From assembly GCA_964525935.1 (NCBI GenBank), contig CAZGJZ010000001.1, forward strand, positions 186,001 through 250,000: 64,000 nucleotides of DNA, read 5' to 3'. A program made the position numbers and the translations under genes. This stretch comes from UBA2377 sp964525935 (GTDB taxonomy: Bacteria; Verrucomicrobiota; Verrucomicrobiia; Opitutales; Opitutaceae). Positions 16,959-25,501 of the stretch are shown here, one piece after another. The notes under the pieces are model-generated. The model made no database searches, was not told where the DNA came from, and saw only the letters and a program-made list of their open reading frames with translations. Within the stretch, counting starts at the first letter, position 1, and each line of letters starts with the position of its first letter.

Positions 16959-18506
16959 TCACATCGTCGGGCCTTGGATCCACGGGGCGAATTCCTCGTC
17001 GCCCATGCCGGCGAGTTCGCTCTTGGTCTTTTCGCCACTGGCGACGGCGATGATTTTTTGGAAGATGCGTTCGCCGACCTGTGCGATGGTCTCGGTGCCG
17101 TCGAGGATGGTGCCGGCGTTGATGTCGATGTCGTCGGCCATGCGCGCGGCGAGAAAGGAGTTGGAGGCGACCTTGATGCACGGCGCGGGTTTGCAGCCGT
17201 AGACACTGCCGCGGCCAGTGGTGAAGACGCCGACGTTGCAGCCGCCGGAGACGAGACCGGTCATGCTCACCGGGTCGAAGCCGGGAGTGTCCATGAAGCC
17301 GAGGCCGGGGGTGGAGACTTTTTCGGCGTAGGCGTAGACGGCGGCGAGCGGGGCCTGGCCGGCTTTCGCCACGGCGCCGAGGCTTTTTTCATAAATGGTC
17401 GTGAGGCCGCCGTCCTTGTTTCCGGGTGAAGGATTGTTGTCGATGGTGCCACCGTGGCGGCGGGTGTGCTCCTCCCACCAATGGATAAAGCCGATGAGTT
17501 TTTCGCCGATGGCGCGGGTCATGGCGCGGCGGGTGAGAAGATGCTCGGCGCCGTAGATTTCGGGGGTCTCGGCGAGCACGCTGGTGCCGCCATGGCGGAC
17601 GAGCGTGTCGGAGGCGACGCCCAGCGCGGGATTGGCCGTGATGCCGCTGTTGCCGTCGGAGCCGCCGCAGTTGAGCGCGAGGCGGAGTTTGGCGATAGGC
17701 TGCGGGTTGCGGCGACAGGCGTTGACGGCGGGGAGGAGTTGCTGGACGGCGGCGATGCCGGCCTCGACGGTTTTGCGCACGCCGCCGATTTGTTGGATGG
17801 TGAGCACGCTCGTGGGTGCGGCGTCGGCGCTGGTGGACTGCGATTGCAGGTGGTGCAACTGGACGAGTTGCTGGACTTGGTTCACTTCGCAGCCGAGCCC
17901 GATGAGGACGTAGCCGCCGATGTTGGGATGGCGCGCGATACCGGCCATGACGCGGTGGAGCAGGCGGGCGGGCTCATCGGGTTGAATGCCACAGCCGCTT
18001 TTGTGGGTGAAGGCGACGACACCATCGACGTGCGGGTAGTCGCGGCGAAAGGCGTCGTTGCGAAAATGATCGGCGACGTAGCGCGAGACGGCGGCGGAGC
18101 AATTTACGCTCGAGATGACGGCGATATAATTGCGCGTGCCGACCTCACCGCTCGTGCGGGCGAAACCGGAGAAGAGAACCGGAGTGGTATCGTCGAGTGG
18201 TGCGAGCGGATGGGCGTCGGCGCACCACGCGTAGTCGCGGGCGAAGTCCTTCATGCCGAGGTTGTGCGTGTGCACGTGCGCGCCGGCGGCGATGTCTTGC
18301 AGGGCGAAGCCGATGGTCTGGCCGTATTTTTTCACGGCGGCGCCAGCTGGAATGGGATGGAGGGCGACTTTGTGGCCGGGTGGAATATCGCCCGTGATGA
18401 CGAGGGCACCGAGGGGTTGGCCGGCGCGGAGCAGGCGCTTGGTGACGGCTACGTCGTCAGCCGGGTGTAGCTGGACGATCGAGGCGGAAAGGGTATCGGG
18501 GTTCAT
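16959..18506 (-). CDS. uxaA: UxaA family altronate/galactarate dehydratase
   Basis: A 515-residue dehydratase. Residues about 1-100 form the SAF domain (LHPADDVAVTKR, GQTIGFALQDIAAGAHVHTHNL). The main domain has GFARTSGEVGTRNYIAVISSVNCSA split across residues 110-140, FTHKSGCGIQ, LNCGGSDGNSGITANPALG and GGCNVGVFTTGRGS. The family dehydrates D-altronate (UxaA) or galactarate (GarD) with Fe2+; which substrate is used here is not decidable. The start codon lies 4 bases from a MITE (18511-18653), so the leader is supplied by the element and no Shine-Dalgarno sequence is evident. Deleting the element restores an ATGA overlap with the upstream helicase gene. Confidence 0.88.
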   Translation of the reverse strand: MNPDTLSASIVQLHPADDVAVTKRLLRAGQPLGALVITGDIPPGHKVALHPIPAGAAVKKYGQTIGFALQDIAAGAHVHTHNLGMKDFARDYAWCADAHPLAPLDDTTPVLFSGFARTSGEVGTRNYIAVISSVNCSAAVSRYVADHFRNDAFRRDYPHVDGVVAFTHKSGCGIQPDEPARLLHRVMAGIARHPNIGGYVLIGLGCEVNQVQQLVQLHHLQSQSTSADAAPTSVLTIQQIGGVRKTVEAGIAAVQQLLPAVNACRRNPQPIAKLRLALNCGGSDGNSGITANPALGVASDTLVRHGGTSVLAETPEIYGAEHLLTRRAMTRAIGEKLIGFIHWWEEHTRRHGGTIDNNPSPGNKDGGLTTIYEKSLGAVAKAGQAPLAAVYAYAEKVSTPGLGFMDTPGFDPVSMTGLVSGGCNVGVFTTGRGSVYGCKPAPCIKVASNSFLAARMADDIDINAGTILDGTETIAQVGERIFQKIIAVASGEKTKSELAGMGDEEFAPWIQGPTM

Positions 18507-18510
18507 GAGG

Positions 18511-18653
18511 AATGGGGTCAGGCCTTCACTATTATATTAAACTATTCAGAACTGAGGATAGGCCAGAGCGTAGGTCGATAGAATGGGGAATGGGTAGAGC
18601 GTAAGACGGATGGAATGGTTTATGAAATATAATAGTGAAGGCCTGACCCCATT
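18511..18653. mobile_element. 143-bp MITE with perfect 28-bp terminal inverted repeats
   Basis: Left end 18511-18538 begins AATGGGGTCAGGCCTTCA and right end 18626-18653 is its exact reverse complement over 28 bases. CCT/AGG triplets flank both ends as a possible 3-bp target duplication. The interior encodes nothing but holds an imperfect direct repeat (AGAGCGTA...CG.T.GAATGG at about 18565-18586 and 18596-18616). The GGGGTCAGGCCTT terminus recalls small elements linked to REP-associated (Y1) transposases in other genomes; that link is from memory. It inserted exactly between the helicase and uxaA; two bases of the helicase stop codon TAA come from it. Confidence 0.8.
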
Positions 18654-21051
18654 AGGTGAGGAGGGATTGGAGGTCGGCTAGGGAGAGCTTGGCGGCGGCG
18701 GTGTCGCTGGCTTCAAAGACGTCGGCGAGGAGGGCGCGTTTTTCCTCCTGCAGGCCGAGGACTTTTTCTTCGACGGTGCCGGCGCAGATGAGTTTGTAGC
18801 TCGTGACGACGCGGGTTTGGCCGATGCGGTGGGCGCGATCGGTGGCTTGCGCCTCGGCGGCGGGGTTCCACCAAGGGTCGAAGTGCACGACCGTGTCGGC
18901 GGCGGTGAGGTTGAGGCCGGTGCCACCCGCTTTGAGCGAAATGAGAAACACCGGGATATCGGTGGATTGGTTGAAGCGGTCGACTTCAGACTGACGCTGG
19001 CGCAGCGGCATGGAGCCATCGAGGTAGGCGTAGGGGGTTTCTTGCGCTTCGAGTTCGGTGCGCAGGAGCGCGAGCAGCGACGTGAATTGGGAAAACACGA
19101 GTAAGCGATGGCCGTCATCGACGGCTTCGGCGAGGAGTTCGCGGAGGGCTTCAAGCTTGGCGGAGTGGTCGGCGGACGCACCAGGGGTGACGAGGCGCGG
19201 GTCGCAGGCAACCTGGCGAAGGCGGAGCAGCTGCGTGAGCGTGGCGAGACGTAGGCGAGCCTCGCTGGCGCCGCCGGCTTGGAGATCGAAGAGTTCGCGT
19301 TCGGATTTTTCCTGCAACTCGCGGTAGAGTGCGGTTTGCGCGGGAGTCGGCTCGCACCAGATGATTTGCTCGATGCGGGCGGGGAGCTCGGGGGCGACGG
19401 CCAGTTTGGTGCGACGGAGGATGTAAGGCGCGGTTTGCGTGCGCAGACGCTGATCGAACCAGGCGCGCTCGTCCTGTTTCGTGCCAGCGGGCACGGCATC
19501 GAGGTAACCGGGCATGAGGAATTCGAAAAGGGAACGCAGGTCGTCGAGGGAGTTCTCGAGCGGCGTGCCGGTGAGCAGGAAACGGCCACGGGAGCGCAGG
19601 GCGCGCAACGCGCGGGCGTTTTGGGTGCGGCGATTTTTGATGTGCTGGGCCTCGTCGGCGATGACGCAGGCAAAATCAATGCCATCGAACAATTCGGTGT
19701 CGCGGGCGAGTGTGCCGTAGCTGGTGATGATCAGATCGTGCTTGCCGAGGTCGGCGGTATCGGCGGCACGACGGCCACCGTGGTGCACGATGACGCGCAA
19801 AGTGGGAGTGAAGCGAACGGCTTCGCGGCGCCAGTTTTCGAGGAGCGATGCGGGTGCGACGACGAGGCTCGGGCGTTTTTGGTCGGCGATTGCGCTGAGG
19901 AGACCGAGGGCTTGGAGCGTTTTGCCCAAACCCATCTCGTCGGCGAGGATGCCGCCGAGGTCATGGCGATAGAGATGCCAGAGCCACGCGGTGCCGAGCT
20001 GCTGATAGGGACGAAGCTGCGCGGCAAAAGTGGGCGGCAGGGGCGCGGGCGGAAGGGCGCTGAGATTGCGGAGGGCTTCGCTGCGGGATTTCCACGCGGC
20101 GGGGGGCTGGAAATGTGGCGCGAGTTCCTCGAGCAGCGGTTGCAACTCGGCGGCGCGGGCGGCGGGGACGCGGACAGAGCGGCGGCCGGAAACGCCGGCG
20201 GCGAGTCCACCGGCGAGCACGCGCTGGGCTTCGGCGAGTTTGGTCAGCTGCGTGGGTTCGAGGAGAAAAATCTTACCGTCGGCCTCGACGTAACCGCGAT
20301 TGGTCGCGACGGCGGCGCGGACCTGTTCATCGGTGGCGCGACCGGCGCGGAGGCCGAGGGTGACATCGAAACCGGGACCGGCGTTGGCGGCTTCGGCGAT
20401 AAGCTCGGCGGCTTGCAGGTGCGCCGTGCTTCTTTCGAAGTGAGGGGTGAACTCGGCGAAGAATTCGTTGCGCAACCGGTCGCCGTGCGCGGCGAGGAAG
20501 GTGAGCGTTTTGTGGCGGTCGCGCAGCCACCACTTGCGGTTGGCGGGTTCCAGTTGAAAGCCGTTCGACTTGAGGAGTTCGGTCGCGCGAGCGTAGCTGT
20601 GGGATTCGCGCGGGGGCGGGATGATGGCGAGGTAGTGTTCCGTGCCGTCGACGAGCATCGGCGTGGCTGGGCGAGAATTCTCGATTTTTGATTTTCGATC
20701 CGCCTTCGCTGAGCCTATGGCGGACAAGTTTTCGATTGGGGCAGCGGCAGGCAGAGCGCGCGAAGGCGCGGGCGACTCGCGGCCGAGGGCGGGGTGCGAC
20801 CACGCGGTGAGCCGGCCGTTGTCGACGAAGACGGGTTGCACGCCGACGGCGGCGATGAGTTCGCGCAGTTGAGCGCGGCTGAGTTGGATGAATTTCGGCG
20901 GCGTGGGCGTGCCGGACCAGCGTTGCAACAGGGCGAGGGCCGGGAGCAGGCCGGGCGGCGGAGCGGCGGTGAGATCGAGTTCCACCTTGAGCGCCACGGC
21001 ATCGCGAACGATGGCGGCGGACAGATTGGGCGGGAGGTGGAGACGAAGCAT
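18652..21051 (-). CDS. SNF2 family DEAD/DEAH-box helicase
   Basis: A 799-residue SWI2/SNF2 ATPase. The N-terminal 330 residues are a variable accessory region; then come motif I ADEMGLGKTLQALGL, motif Ia/II with IADEAQHIKN, motif III LTGTPLENSLDDL, and the helicase-C motifs VFSQFTSLL, LKAGGTGLNLTAADTV, DPWWNPAAEAQATDRAHRIGQ. The DEAQ box and IGQTR terminus are typical of bacterial HepA-like SNF2 proteins, thought to remodel protein-nucleic-acid complexes. Residues about 106-127 are encoded by a palindromic repeat inserted in frame (20672-20723). The stop codon lies at the edge of the MITE. Confidence 0.92.
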   Translation of the reverse strand: MLRLHLPPNLSAAIVRDAVALKVELDLTAAPPPGLLPALALLQRWSGTPTPPKFIQLSRAQLRELIAAVGVQPVFVDNGRLTAWSHPALGRESPAPSRALPAAAPIENLSAIGSAKADRKSKIENSRPATPMLVDGTEHYLAIIPPPRESHSYARATELLKSNGFQLEPANRKWWLRDRHKTLTFLAAHGDRLRNEFFAEFTPHFERSTAHLQAAELIAEAANAGPGFDVTLGLRAGRATDEQVRAAVATNRGYVEADGKIFLLEPTQLTKLAEAQRVLAGGLAAGVSGRRSVRVPAARAAELQPLLEELAPHFQPPAAWKSRSEALRNLSALPPAPLPPTFAAQLRPYQQLGTAWLWHLYRHDLGGILADEMGLGKTLQALGLLSAIADQKRPSLVVAPASLLENWRREAVRFTPTLRVIVHHGGRRAADTADLGKHDLIITSYGTLARDTELFDGIDFACVIADEAQHIKNRRTQNARALRALRSRGRFLLTGTPLENSLDDLRSLFEFLMPGYLDAVPAGTKQDERAWFDQRLRTQTAPYILRRTKLAVAPELPARIEQIIWCEPTPAQTALYRELQEKSERELFDLQAGGASEARLRLATLTQLLRLRQVACDPRLVTPGASADHSAKLEALRELLAEAVDDGHRLLVFSQFTSLLALLRTELEAQETPYAYLDGSMPLRQRQSEVDRFNQSTDIPVFLISLKAGGTGLNLTAADTVVHFDPWWNPAAEAQATDRAHRIGQTRVVTSYKLICAGTVEEKVLGLQEEKRALLADVFEASDTAAAKLSLADLQSLLT
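20672..20723. repeat. Palindromic repeat inserted in frame within the helicase gene
   Basis: Two hairpin-forming parts: the perfect 12-bp palindrome CGAGAATTCTCG (20672-20683), and CCGCCTTCGCTGAGCCTATGGCGG (20700-20723) with CCGCC/GGCGG arms, joined by an AT-rich TCGATTTTTGATTTTCGAT. The helicase protein acquires an AIGSAKADRKSKIEN-like segment, out of keeping with its Ala/Pro-rich surroundings. Similar 'CCGCC..TATGGCGG' units are familiar from intergenic repeats of other bacteria (recollection). Confidence 0.55.
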
Positions 21052-21108
21052 GTTGCAGGCGGAAGATTACCGGGAATAAAGTCCGGCCGACGTGGCTCCC
21101 AAGTCAAC

Positions 21109-21657
21109 ATGAGCAATGAGGCATTTACCCAACTGGTCGACGCGCACTACGCGCCGCTCTACCGGTTTGCGCTCAGCCTGGCTCGCAATCAGGCGGACGC
21201 GGGCGACCTCGTGCAGCAGACTTTCTACGTGTGGGCGACAAAAGGCCACGCGTTGCGCGAAGCGGCCAAGGCCAAGTCGTGGTTGTTCACCACGCTCTAC
21301 CGGGAATTTTTGCGCGGGCGCCGACGGGATGCACGGGCGACTTCGCTCGAGGACCTGCCGCCCGATCAGAAGGACGTCGCCGCGGAAGATATTGACCAAG
21401 TCGCAAAACTCGATGCGCCGGCGGTGATGGCGGCGTTGCAGTCGGTGGACGAAGTTTTTCGCGCGCCGCTGACCCTGTTTTATCTGGAGGAGCTCTCTTA
21501 TCAGGAAATCGCCGAGACGCTTGAAGTGCCGATCGGCACGGTGATGTCGCGATTATCGCGCGGCAAGACGCAGCTACGCACGGCGCTGACGGCGGCCAAT
21601 GCGGGCGCGACGGCGGCCGACAAAGTGGTGCCCTTTAAAAATCAAAAGACGTCATGA
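21109..21657 (+). CDS. ECF sigma factor (RpoE-like)
   Basis: A 182-residue sigma factor. Region 2: HYAPLYRFALSLARNQADAGDLVQQTF and KSWLFTTLYREFL lie at residues about 12-70. Region 4: LEELSYQEIAETLEVPIGT then VMSRLSRGK. ATG 21109 is preceded by a short promoter-size gap divergent from the helicase. It overlaps the next gene by 4 bases (ATGA), which encodes a single-pass membrane protein, the expected layout for a sigma/anti-sigma pair. Confidence 0.93.
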   Translation: MSNEAFTQLVDAHYAPLYRFALSLARNQADAGDLVQQTFYVWATKGHALREAAKAKSWLFTTLYREFLRGRRRDARATSLEDLPPDQKDVAAEDIDQVAKLDAPAVMAALQSVDEVFRAPLTLFYLEELSYQEIAETLEVPIGTVMSRLSRGKTQLRTALTAANAGATAADKVVPFKNQKTS

Positions 21658-22382
21658 ACAACGACGAAGCCAAATTCATCCTCAGGGCCTATCGGCCGGG
21701 CGGACGCGATGCGGGCGACGCGACTTTCGCTGCAGGGTTGGAGCAGGCACGTCGTGATCCAGCACTCGGAGAGTGGTTCGCGCGGGAGCAGGCCCATGAC
21801 GCGGTGGTGGCGGGCAAGTTGCGGGAGATGGCGCCGCCCGCGGGGTTGCGTGACGCGATTTTGGCGGGCGGGCGCGTGAGCGCGAAACCGCGGCTCGAAT
21901 GGCGGCGGCCGGCATGGTTCGCACTCGCGGCGGGATTCGCGGTGCTCCTGGGGCTGGTGAAACTCTGGCCGGTGAACCGGGTCGAGGCGTCGCCGCAGTT
22001 GCTCGCAGAATTTGCCCTGCACGACATGGCACATAACGACCACGGCAGCCACGGTGAGGCGTCGGCCGACCTCCAACGCTGGTTGGTCGCGGATAACAAG
22101 CTGTCCGGTCCGATGCCGATCGATTTTGAAAAGCTGCGCCGGACGGGCTGTCGCACGTTCAACTACGAGGGCCGCGAGATGGTCGAGATCTGCTTCGTGC
22201 GCAATGGGGCGGTTTTCCATCTTTACGTGACGCCACGGAAGCCAGCAAAGGCAGGCGAAGCGGGCGGCGGACCACTCATGTTGGCGAAAAATGGCGGATC
22301 CGCGGCCGTCTGGACGGACGAGCATTTTCAATACGCGTTGGTCAGCCCCAGTGACCTCGCGGCGCTGAAGCGCTTGATTTGA
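21654..22382 (+). CDS. Probable membrane-bound anti-sigma factor
   Basis: A 242-residue protein with about 80 cytoplasmic residues, one transmembrane helix (PAWFALAAGFAVLLGLVKLWP) and a periplasmic domain containing a His-rich stretch (LHDMAHNDHGSHG). No HxxxCxxC zinc anti-sigma motif is visible. The anti-sigma call rests on the ATGA overlap with the ECF sigma gene and on topology. The periplasmic part (RTFNYEGREMVEICFV) might sense a ligand or metal; this is inference. Confidence 0.65.
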   Translation: MNNDEAKFILRAYRPGGRDAGDATFAAGLEQARRDPALGEWFAREQAHDAVVAGKLREMAPPAGLRDAILAGGRVSAKPRLEWRRPAWFALAAGFAVLLGLVKLWPVNRVEASPQLLAEFALHDMAHNDHGSHGEASADLQRWLVADNKLSGPMPIDFEKLRRTGCRTFNYEGREMVEICFVRNGAVFHLYVTPRKPAKAGEAGGGPLMLAKNGGSAAVWTDEHFQYALVSPSDLAALKRLI

Positions 22383-22504
22383 AAGAGGTAACCGGAATTT
22401 GGCCCGACAGTGCCTTTTGCACGGCGATTTAGGTTCCGTCTATTTTCGAAGAAAGTCTTTGACGCGATACGAACATGAGATGGAGGGCCCGGTCATCGCG
22501 GGCC

Positions 22505-22984
22505 ATGAAAACCAATTATACCTCCACCGCTCCGCGTTATTGGCTGCCGGTAGTTGCAGTCACGGTGGTCCTCTTTCTGTCCGCCAATATGGCTGGCGCC
22601 TCGGAGCGCTGGGAAACGTTGCAGGCGATTCATTGGGTGGAGAACCCGCGCAACTCGCCGAAGCCGGGGCCGCGGGGTGAACTTGGCGCGTATCAGTTTC
22701 GCGAACAAACCTGGCGCATGCACACGCAGGTGCCATTTGGCCGCGCCATCGAACGAACGCATTCGGATGCGGTGGCGGTGAAACATTACGAATGGATTAA
22801 GCGTGGCCTGGATCGGGCTGGGCTGGAGATCACTCCTTACAATATCGCAATGGCGTGGAACGGAGGTCTGGCGGCGACGGTGAAAGGCCACGCGCCGGCG
22901 GCGGCGCGTGATTATGCGGAGCGCGTGAATAACATTGCCATGCAACTCAGCCAGACGCGGCTGGCGCAAGACACGACACGGTAA
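22505..22984 (+). CDS. Small exported lysozyme/transglycosylase-like protein
   Basis: A 159-residue protein from ATG 22505 (an earlier in-frame ATG at 22475 adds only RWRARSSRA). A hydrophobic segment (YWLPVVAVTVVLFLSANMAGA) acts as signal peptide or anchor. The mature part has IHWVENPRNSP, GELGAYQFREQTWRMHT and ITPYNIAMAWNGG, a layout like lysozyme-fold muramidases (Glu after a helix, G-AYQF-W, then N-x-A-x-A-W-N-G). The Glu in HWVEN is the likely acid. It may remodel peptidoglycan; the link to the sigma pair upstream is only positional. Confidence 0.6.
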   Translation: MKTNYTSTAPRYWLPVVAVTVVLFLSANMAGASERWETLQAIHWVENPRNSPKPGPRGELGAYQFREQTWRMHTQVPFGRAIERTHSDAVAVKHYEWIKRGLDRAGLEITPYNIAMAWNGGLAATVKGHAPAAARDYAERVNNIAMQLSQTRLAQDTTR

Positions 22985-23099
22985 ATGCGTTGAGGTGGGC
23001 GAGGCGTTGAGGAGATGGCCTGAGACTCGTCGGCAGTGAGCAGATTTCGAAAATCGCTTGGTTGTTGGCGCTGAACTGTTAAGCGTCTGCCGCAAGCAC

Positions 23100-25316
23100 A
23101 TGAGCAAGCGGGTCCTTCACGCGGTAATAAATTTCCACTGGTCGCCGCTGGTGTGCTTTGGCTTGGCATGGCTGCTGATGCAGACCGAACCCATGAAGCA
23201 GGTGGGGTGGCGCACGCTGGATTGGCGCACGAACCTGCGGGCGTATTTCCAGGTGCCGGCGGATTCGCGCGTCGGAATCATCCTGTTTGAGGACAGCACC
23301 GAGTTGAACGTGTTGTCGTGGCCACCAGACCGCGCTTACCATGGCGCGCTCATCGAGTTGCTGGCTCAAACAAAGCCCGCGGTGGTGACATGGGATGTGA
23401 TTTTGGATGCGACGCGGGAAGGGGAGGGCGACGCGAAGATGGGGTTGAGCGTGCAGACAGCGGCGGCGAGCGGCATGCGCGTGGTGACGGGCAGTGTCAC
23501 CAGTGCCGACCCGGTTGAAATCGAGCCGGGATTTGATGGACCGACGCAAGCGCTGGCTGATGTGGCGGGAGACGTGACGCAGTTTTATGGCGACGAGCAT
23601 GCGATCGTGCCGTTCCCGCAATTGCGGCAGGCGAGCGTCTACGGTTTTGTCGATGCGCCGCGAGGGATGGACGGGATCATTCGGGAAATCCCGCTCGTGG
23701 TGCGGATCGGACGGACAGTCTATCCCTCGCTCGCGTTGCAGACCTTGATGGCTTACTATCAGATTCCCGCGGAGAAGGTGCGCGTGCGGGCCGGAGATGC
23801 GGTTTATCTGCCGGCGGCGTCGGGCGAAGTGCGTATCCCGATCTCGGCGCGCGGCATGTATTTTATCAATTATCGTTACGATCACGACGACGTGCAGCCG
23901 GATTTCAAAACGGACACTTACGGTAGTGTGCTGATGGGGCTGAACCGGCATTTCGTTGAAGGGATAACTGCACAGGCGGTGCCCGACTATAAGGGAAAGA
24001 TTCTGCTCGTTGGCCAAACCGTCACGGGCAAGGCGGATGCGGGTCCGACTCCGCGCTCGGCCTATTCCCCGCTGGTGTTGGTGCACGCTAACGTGATCAA
24101 TAATGTCCTCGCGCGCGATTTTGCGCGGCGGACGCCGGAGGCCGTGGTGTGGCTGTCGATGATCGCGATTGGTTACATGTGCGTTTGGGTGGCCTTGAAG
24201 CGGTCGCTTACGCTGCTGGCGGTGGTTTCCGCGTTGGTGTTGGTCGGCTATACGAGTCTGGCGGTGTGGGGCTGGGTTTTCTGGAGCCTGTGGTTTCCTT
24301 GGGTGGGGCCGTTGATCGGCCTGACTGTGCTACTATTCATCGTGATCGGCCGCCGGGTGCGGCAGGAGCAGAAGGCGAAGCAGGAAATCAAGGGGATGTT
24401 TGGCAGCTATGTGTCGCCGCAGCTCGTGGAAAAACTGGTCAATGCCGGCGAGCCACCTCAGTTGGGCGGACACGAGGCGGATATCACGGCGTTCTTTAGT
24501 GACATTCAGAGCTTCACGACTTTTTCCGAACGGATGACTCCCGATCGTCTCGTGGATTTGATGAATGAATACCTTACGGCCTGCACGGACGTCTTGCAGG
24601 CAGAGGGCGGGACCTTGGACAAGTATATCGGCGATGCGACGGTGGCGATTTACGGCGCACCTATCCCGCAAGTAGACCATGCCTACCGGGCGTGCGTGAG
24701 CGCGGTGCGGATACAGGCCCGGTTGGATGAATTGCGTGAAAAGTGGCGGCAGGAGGGCGAACGTTGGCCCGAAATCGTCCGACGGGTGCGGACCCGGATA
24801 GGCTTGAACAGTGGACCGTGCATCGTCGGCAACATGGGCAGTCGCACGCGTTTCAACTACACGATGATGGGCGACAACGTGAACCTCGCTGCGCGCATGG
24901 AGTCGGCGGCAAAGAGCTGGGGCGTTTACACGATGTGCACCGAGGCGACCCGGCTCGGCTGTGAAGCGCATGGCGGCGATCGGATCGTGTTTCGACCGTT
25001 GGGCCGGATCGTCGTAAAAGGGCGGGCTCGCGCCACGCCGATCTATGAGATTGCTGGCTTCAAGGACTCACTTCCACCGACGGCTAGAGACTGCTTTGGG
25101 ATTTTCGCCCAAGGGCTGGAGCGTCATTACGCACGCGATTGGGAAGGTGCCATGGACTGTTTCCGGCGCAGCGCCGAGCTTGAGCCGAATATCCCTGGGC
25201 AGGCTCCGGGGGTGATGAGCAATCCGTCGCTCGTTTACTTGGAAATTATCGAGCATTATAAGATAGAACCTCCTGCGGCGGATTGGGATGGGGCTTTTGT
25301 AATGACTGAAAAGTAA
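23100..25316 (+). CDS. CHASE2-domain adenylate cyclase
   Basis: A 738-residue membrane protein. After an N-terminal helix comes a CHASE2 sensor (about residues 35-330: SRVGIILFEDSTELNVLSWPP, KPAVVTWDVIL), then three closely spaced membrane helices (about 345-415), then a class III cyclase. The cyclase has FFSDIQSFTTFSE and LDKYIGDATVAIYGAP (both metal Asps; Lys for adenine) and YTMMGDNVNLAARME (Asp, Asn and Arg present), so it should be an active ATP-specific cyclase. CHASE2 cyclases often neighbour FecR-domain exported proteins, and one follows here. ATG 23100 was preferred to a TTG 42 bases upstream. Confidence 0.92.
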   Translation: MSKRVLHAVINFHWSPLVCFGLAWLLMQTEPMKQVGWRTLDWRTNLRAYFQVPADSRVGIILFEDSTELNVLSWPPDRAYHGALIELLAQTKPAVVTWDVILDATREGEGDAKMGLSVQTAAASGMRVVTGSVTSADPVEIEPGFDGPTQALADVAGDVTQFYGDEHAIVPFPQLRQASVYGFVDAPRGMDGIIREIPLVVRIGRTVYPSLALQTLMAYYQIPAEKVRVRAGDAVYLPAASGEVRIPISARGMYFINYRYDHDDVQPDFKTDTYGSVLMGLNRHFVEGITAQAVPDYKGKILLVGQTVTGKADAGPTPRSAYSPLVLVHANVINNVLARDFARRTPEAVVWLSMIAIGYMCVWVALKRSLTLLAVVSALVLVGYTSLAVWGWVFWSLWFPWVGPLIGLTVLLFIVIGRRVRQEQKAKQEIKGMFGSYVSPQLVEKLVNAGEPPQLGGHEADITAFFSDIQSFTTFSERMTPDRLVDLMNEYLTACTDVLQAEGGTLDKYIGDATVAIYGAPIPQVDHAYRACVSAVRIQARLDELREKWRQEGERWPEIVRRVRTRIGLNSGPCIVGNMGSRTRFNYTMMGDNVNLAARMESAAKSWGVYTMCTEATRLGCEAHGGDRIVFRPLGRIVVKGRARATPIYEIAGFKDSLPPTARDCFGIFAQGLERHYARDWEGAMDCFRRSAELEPNIPGQAPGVMSNPSLVYLEIIEHYKIEPPAADWDGAFVMTEK

Positions 25317-25501
25317 TGCTGCTTTACTATCGAAGATGGCCCATTTGTCTTGGTTTAAAAATTGGCTCACCGCTTGCTGTAATTAATTGACCAACAAGCG
25401 AATTTTAGAGCGTATTACCTGAGCAGGAAAAAATCTTGCCCTAATGCGTAAAACTACTACCGCTAATCATTAGCATTTTGGACTTACCTATATCCCTCAT
25501 T
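25317..25501 (+). promoter_or_regulatory. AT-rich leader between cyclase and FecR-domain gene
   Basis: This 185-base gap has no gene and is far richer in A+T than its surroundings. It contains the inverted repeat CGCTTG...CAAGCG (about 25372-25400) and the small palindrome GCTAATCATTAGC (25462-25474), 28 bases before the FecR-domain ATG. It probably holds the promoter and operator of that gene. No -10/-35 pair is assigned. Confidence 0.35.

Noticed and set aside
19279..20691. 470-codon open frame on the plus strand across the SNF2 helicase
   Set aside because: Antisense shadow; helicase motifs on the minus strand are unambiguous.
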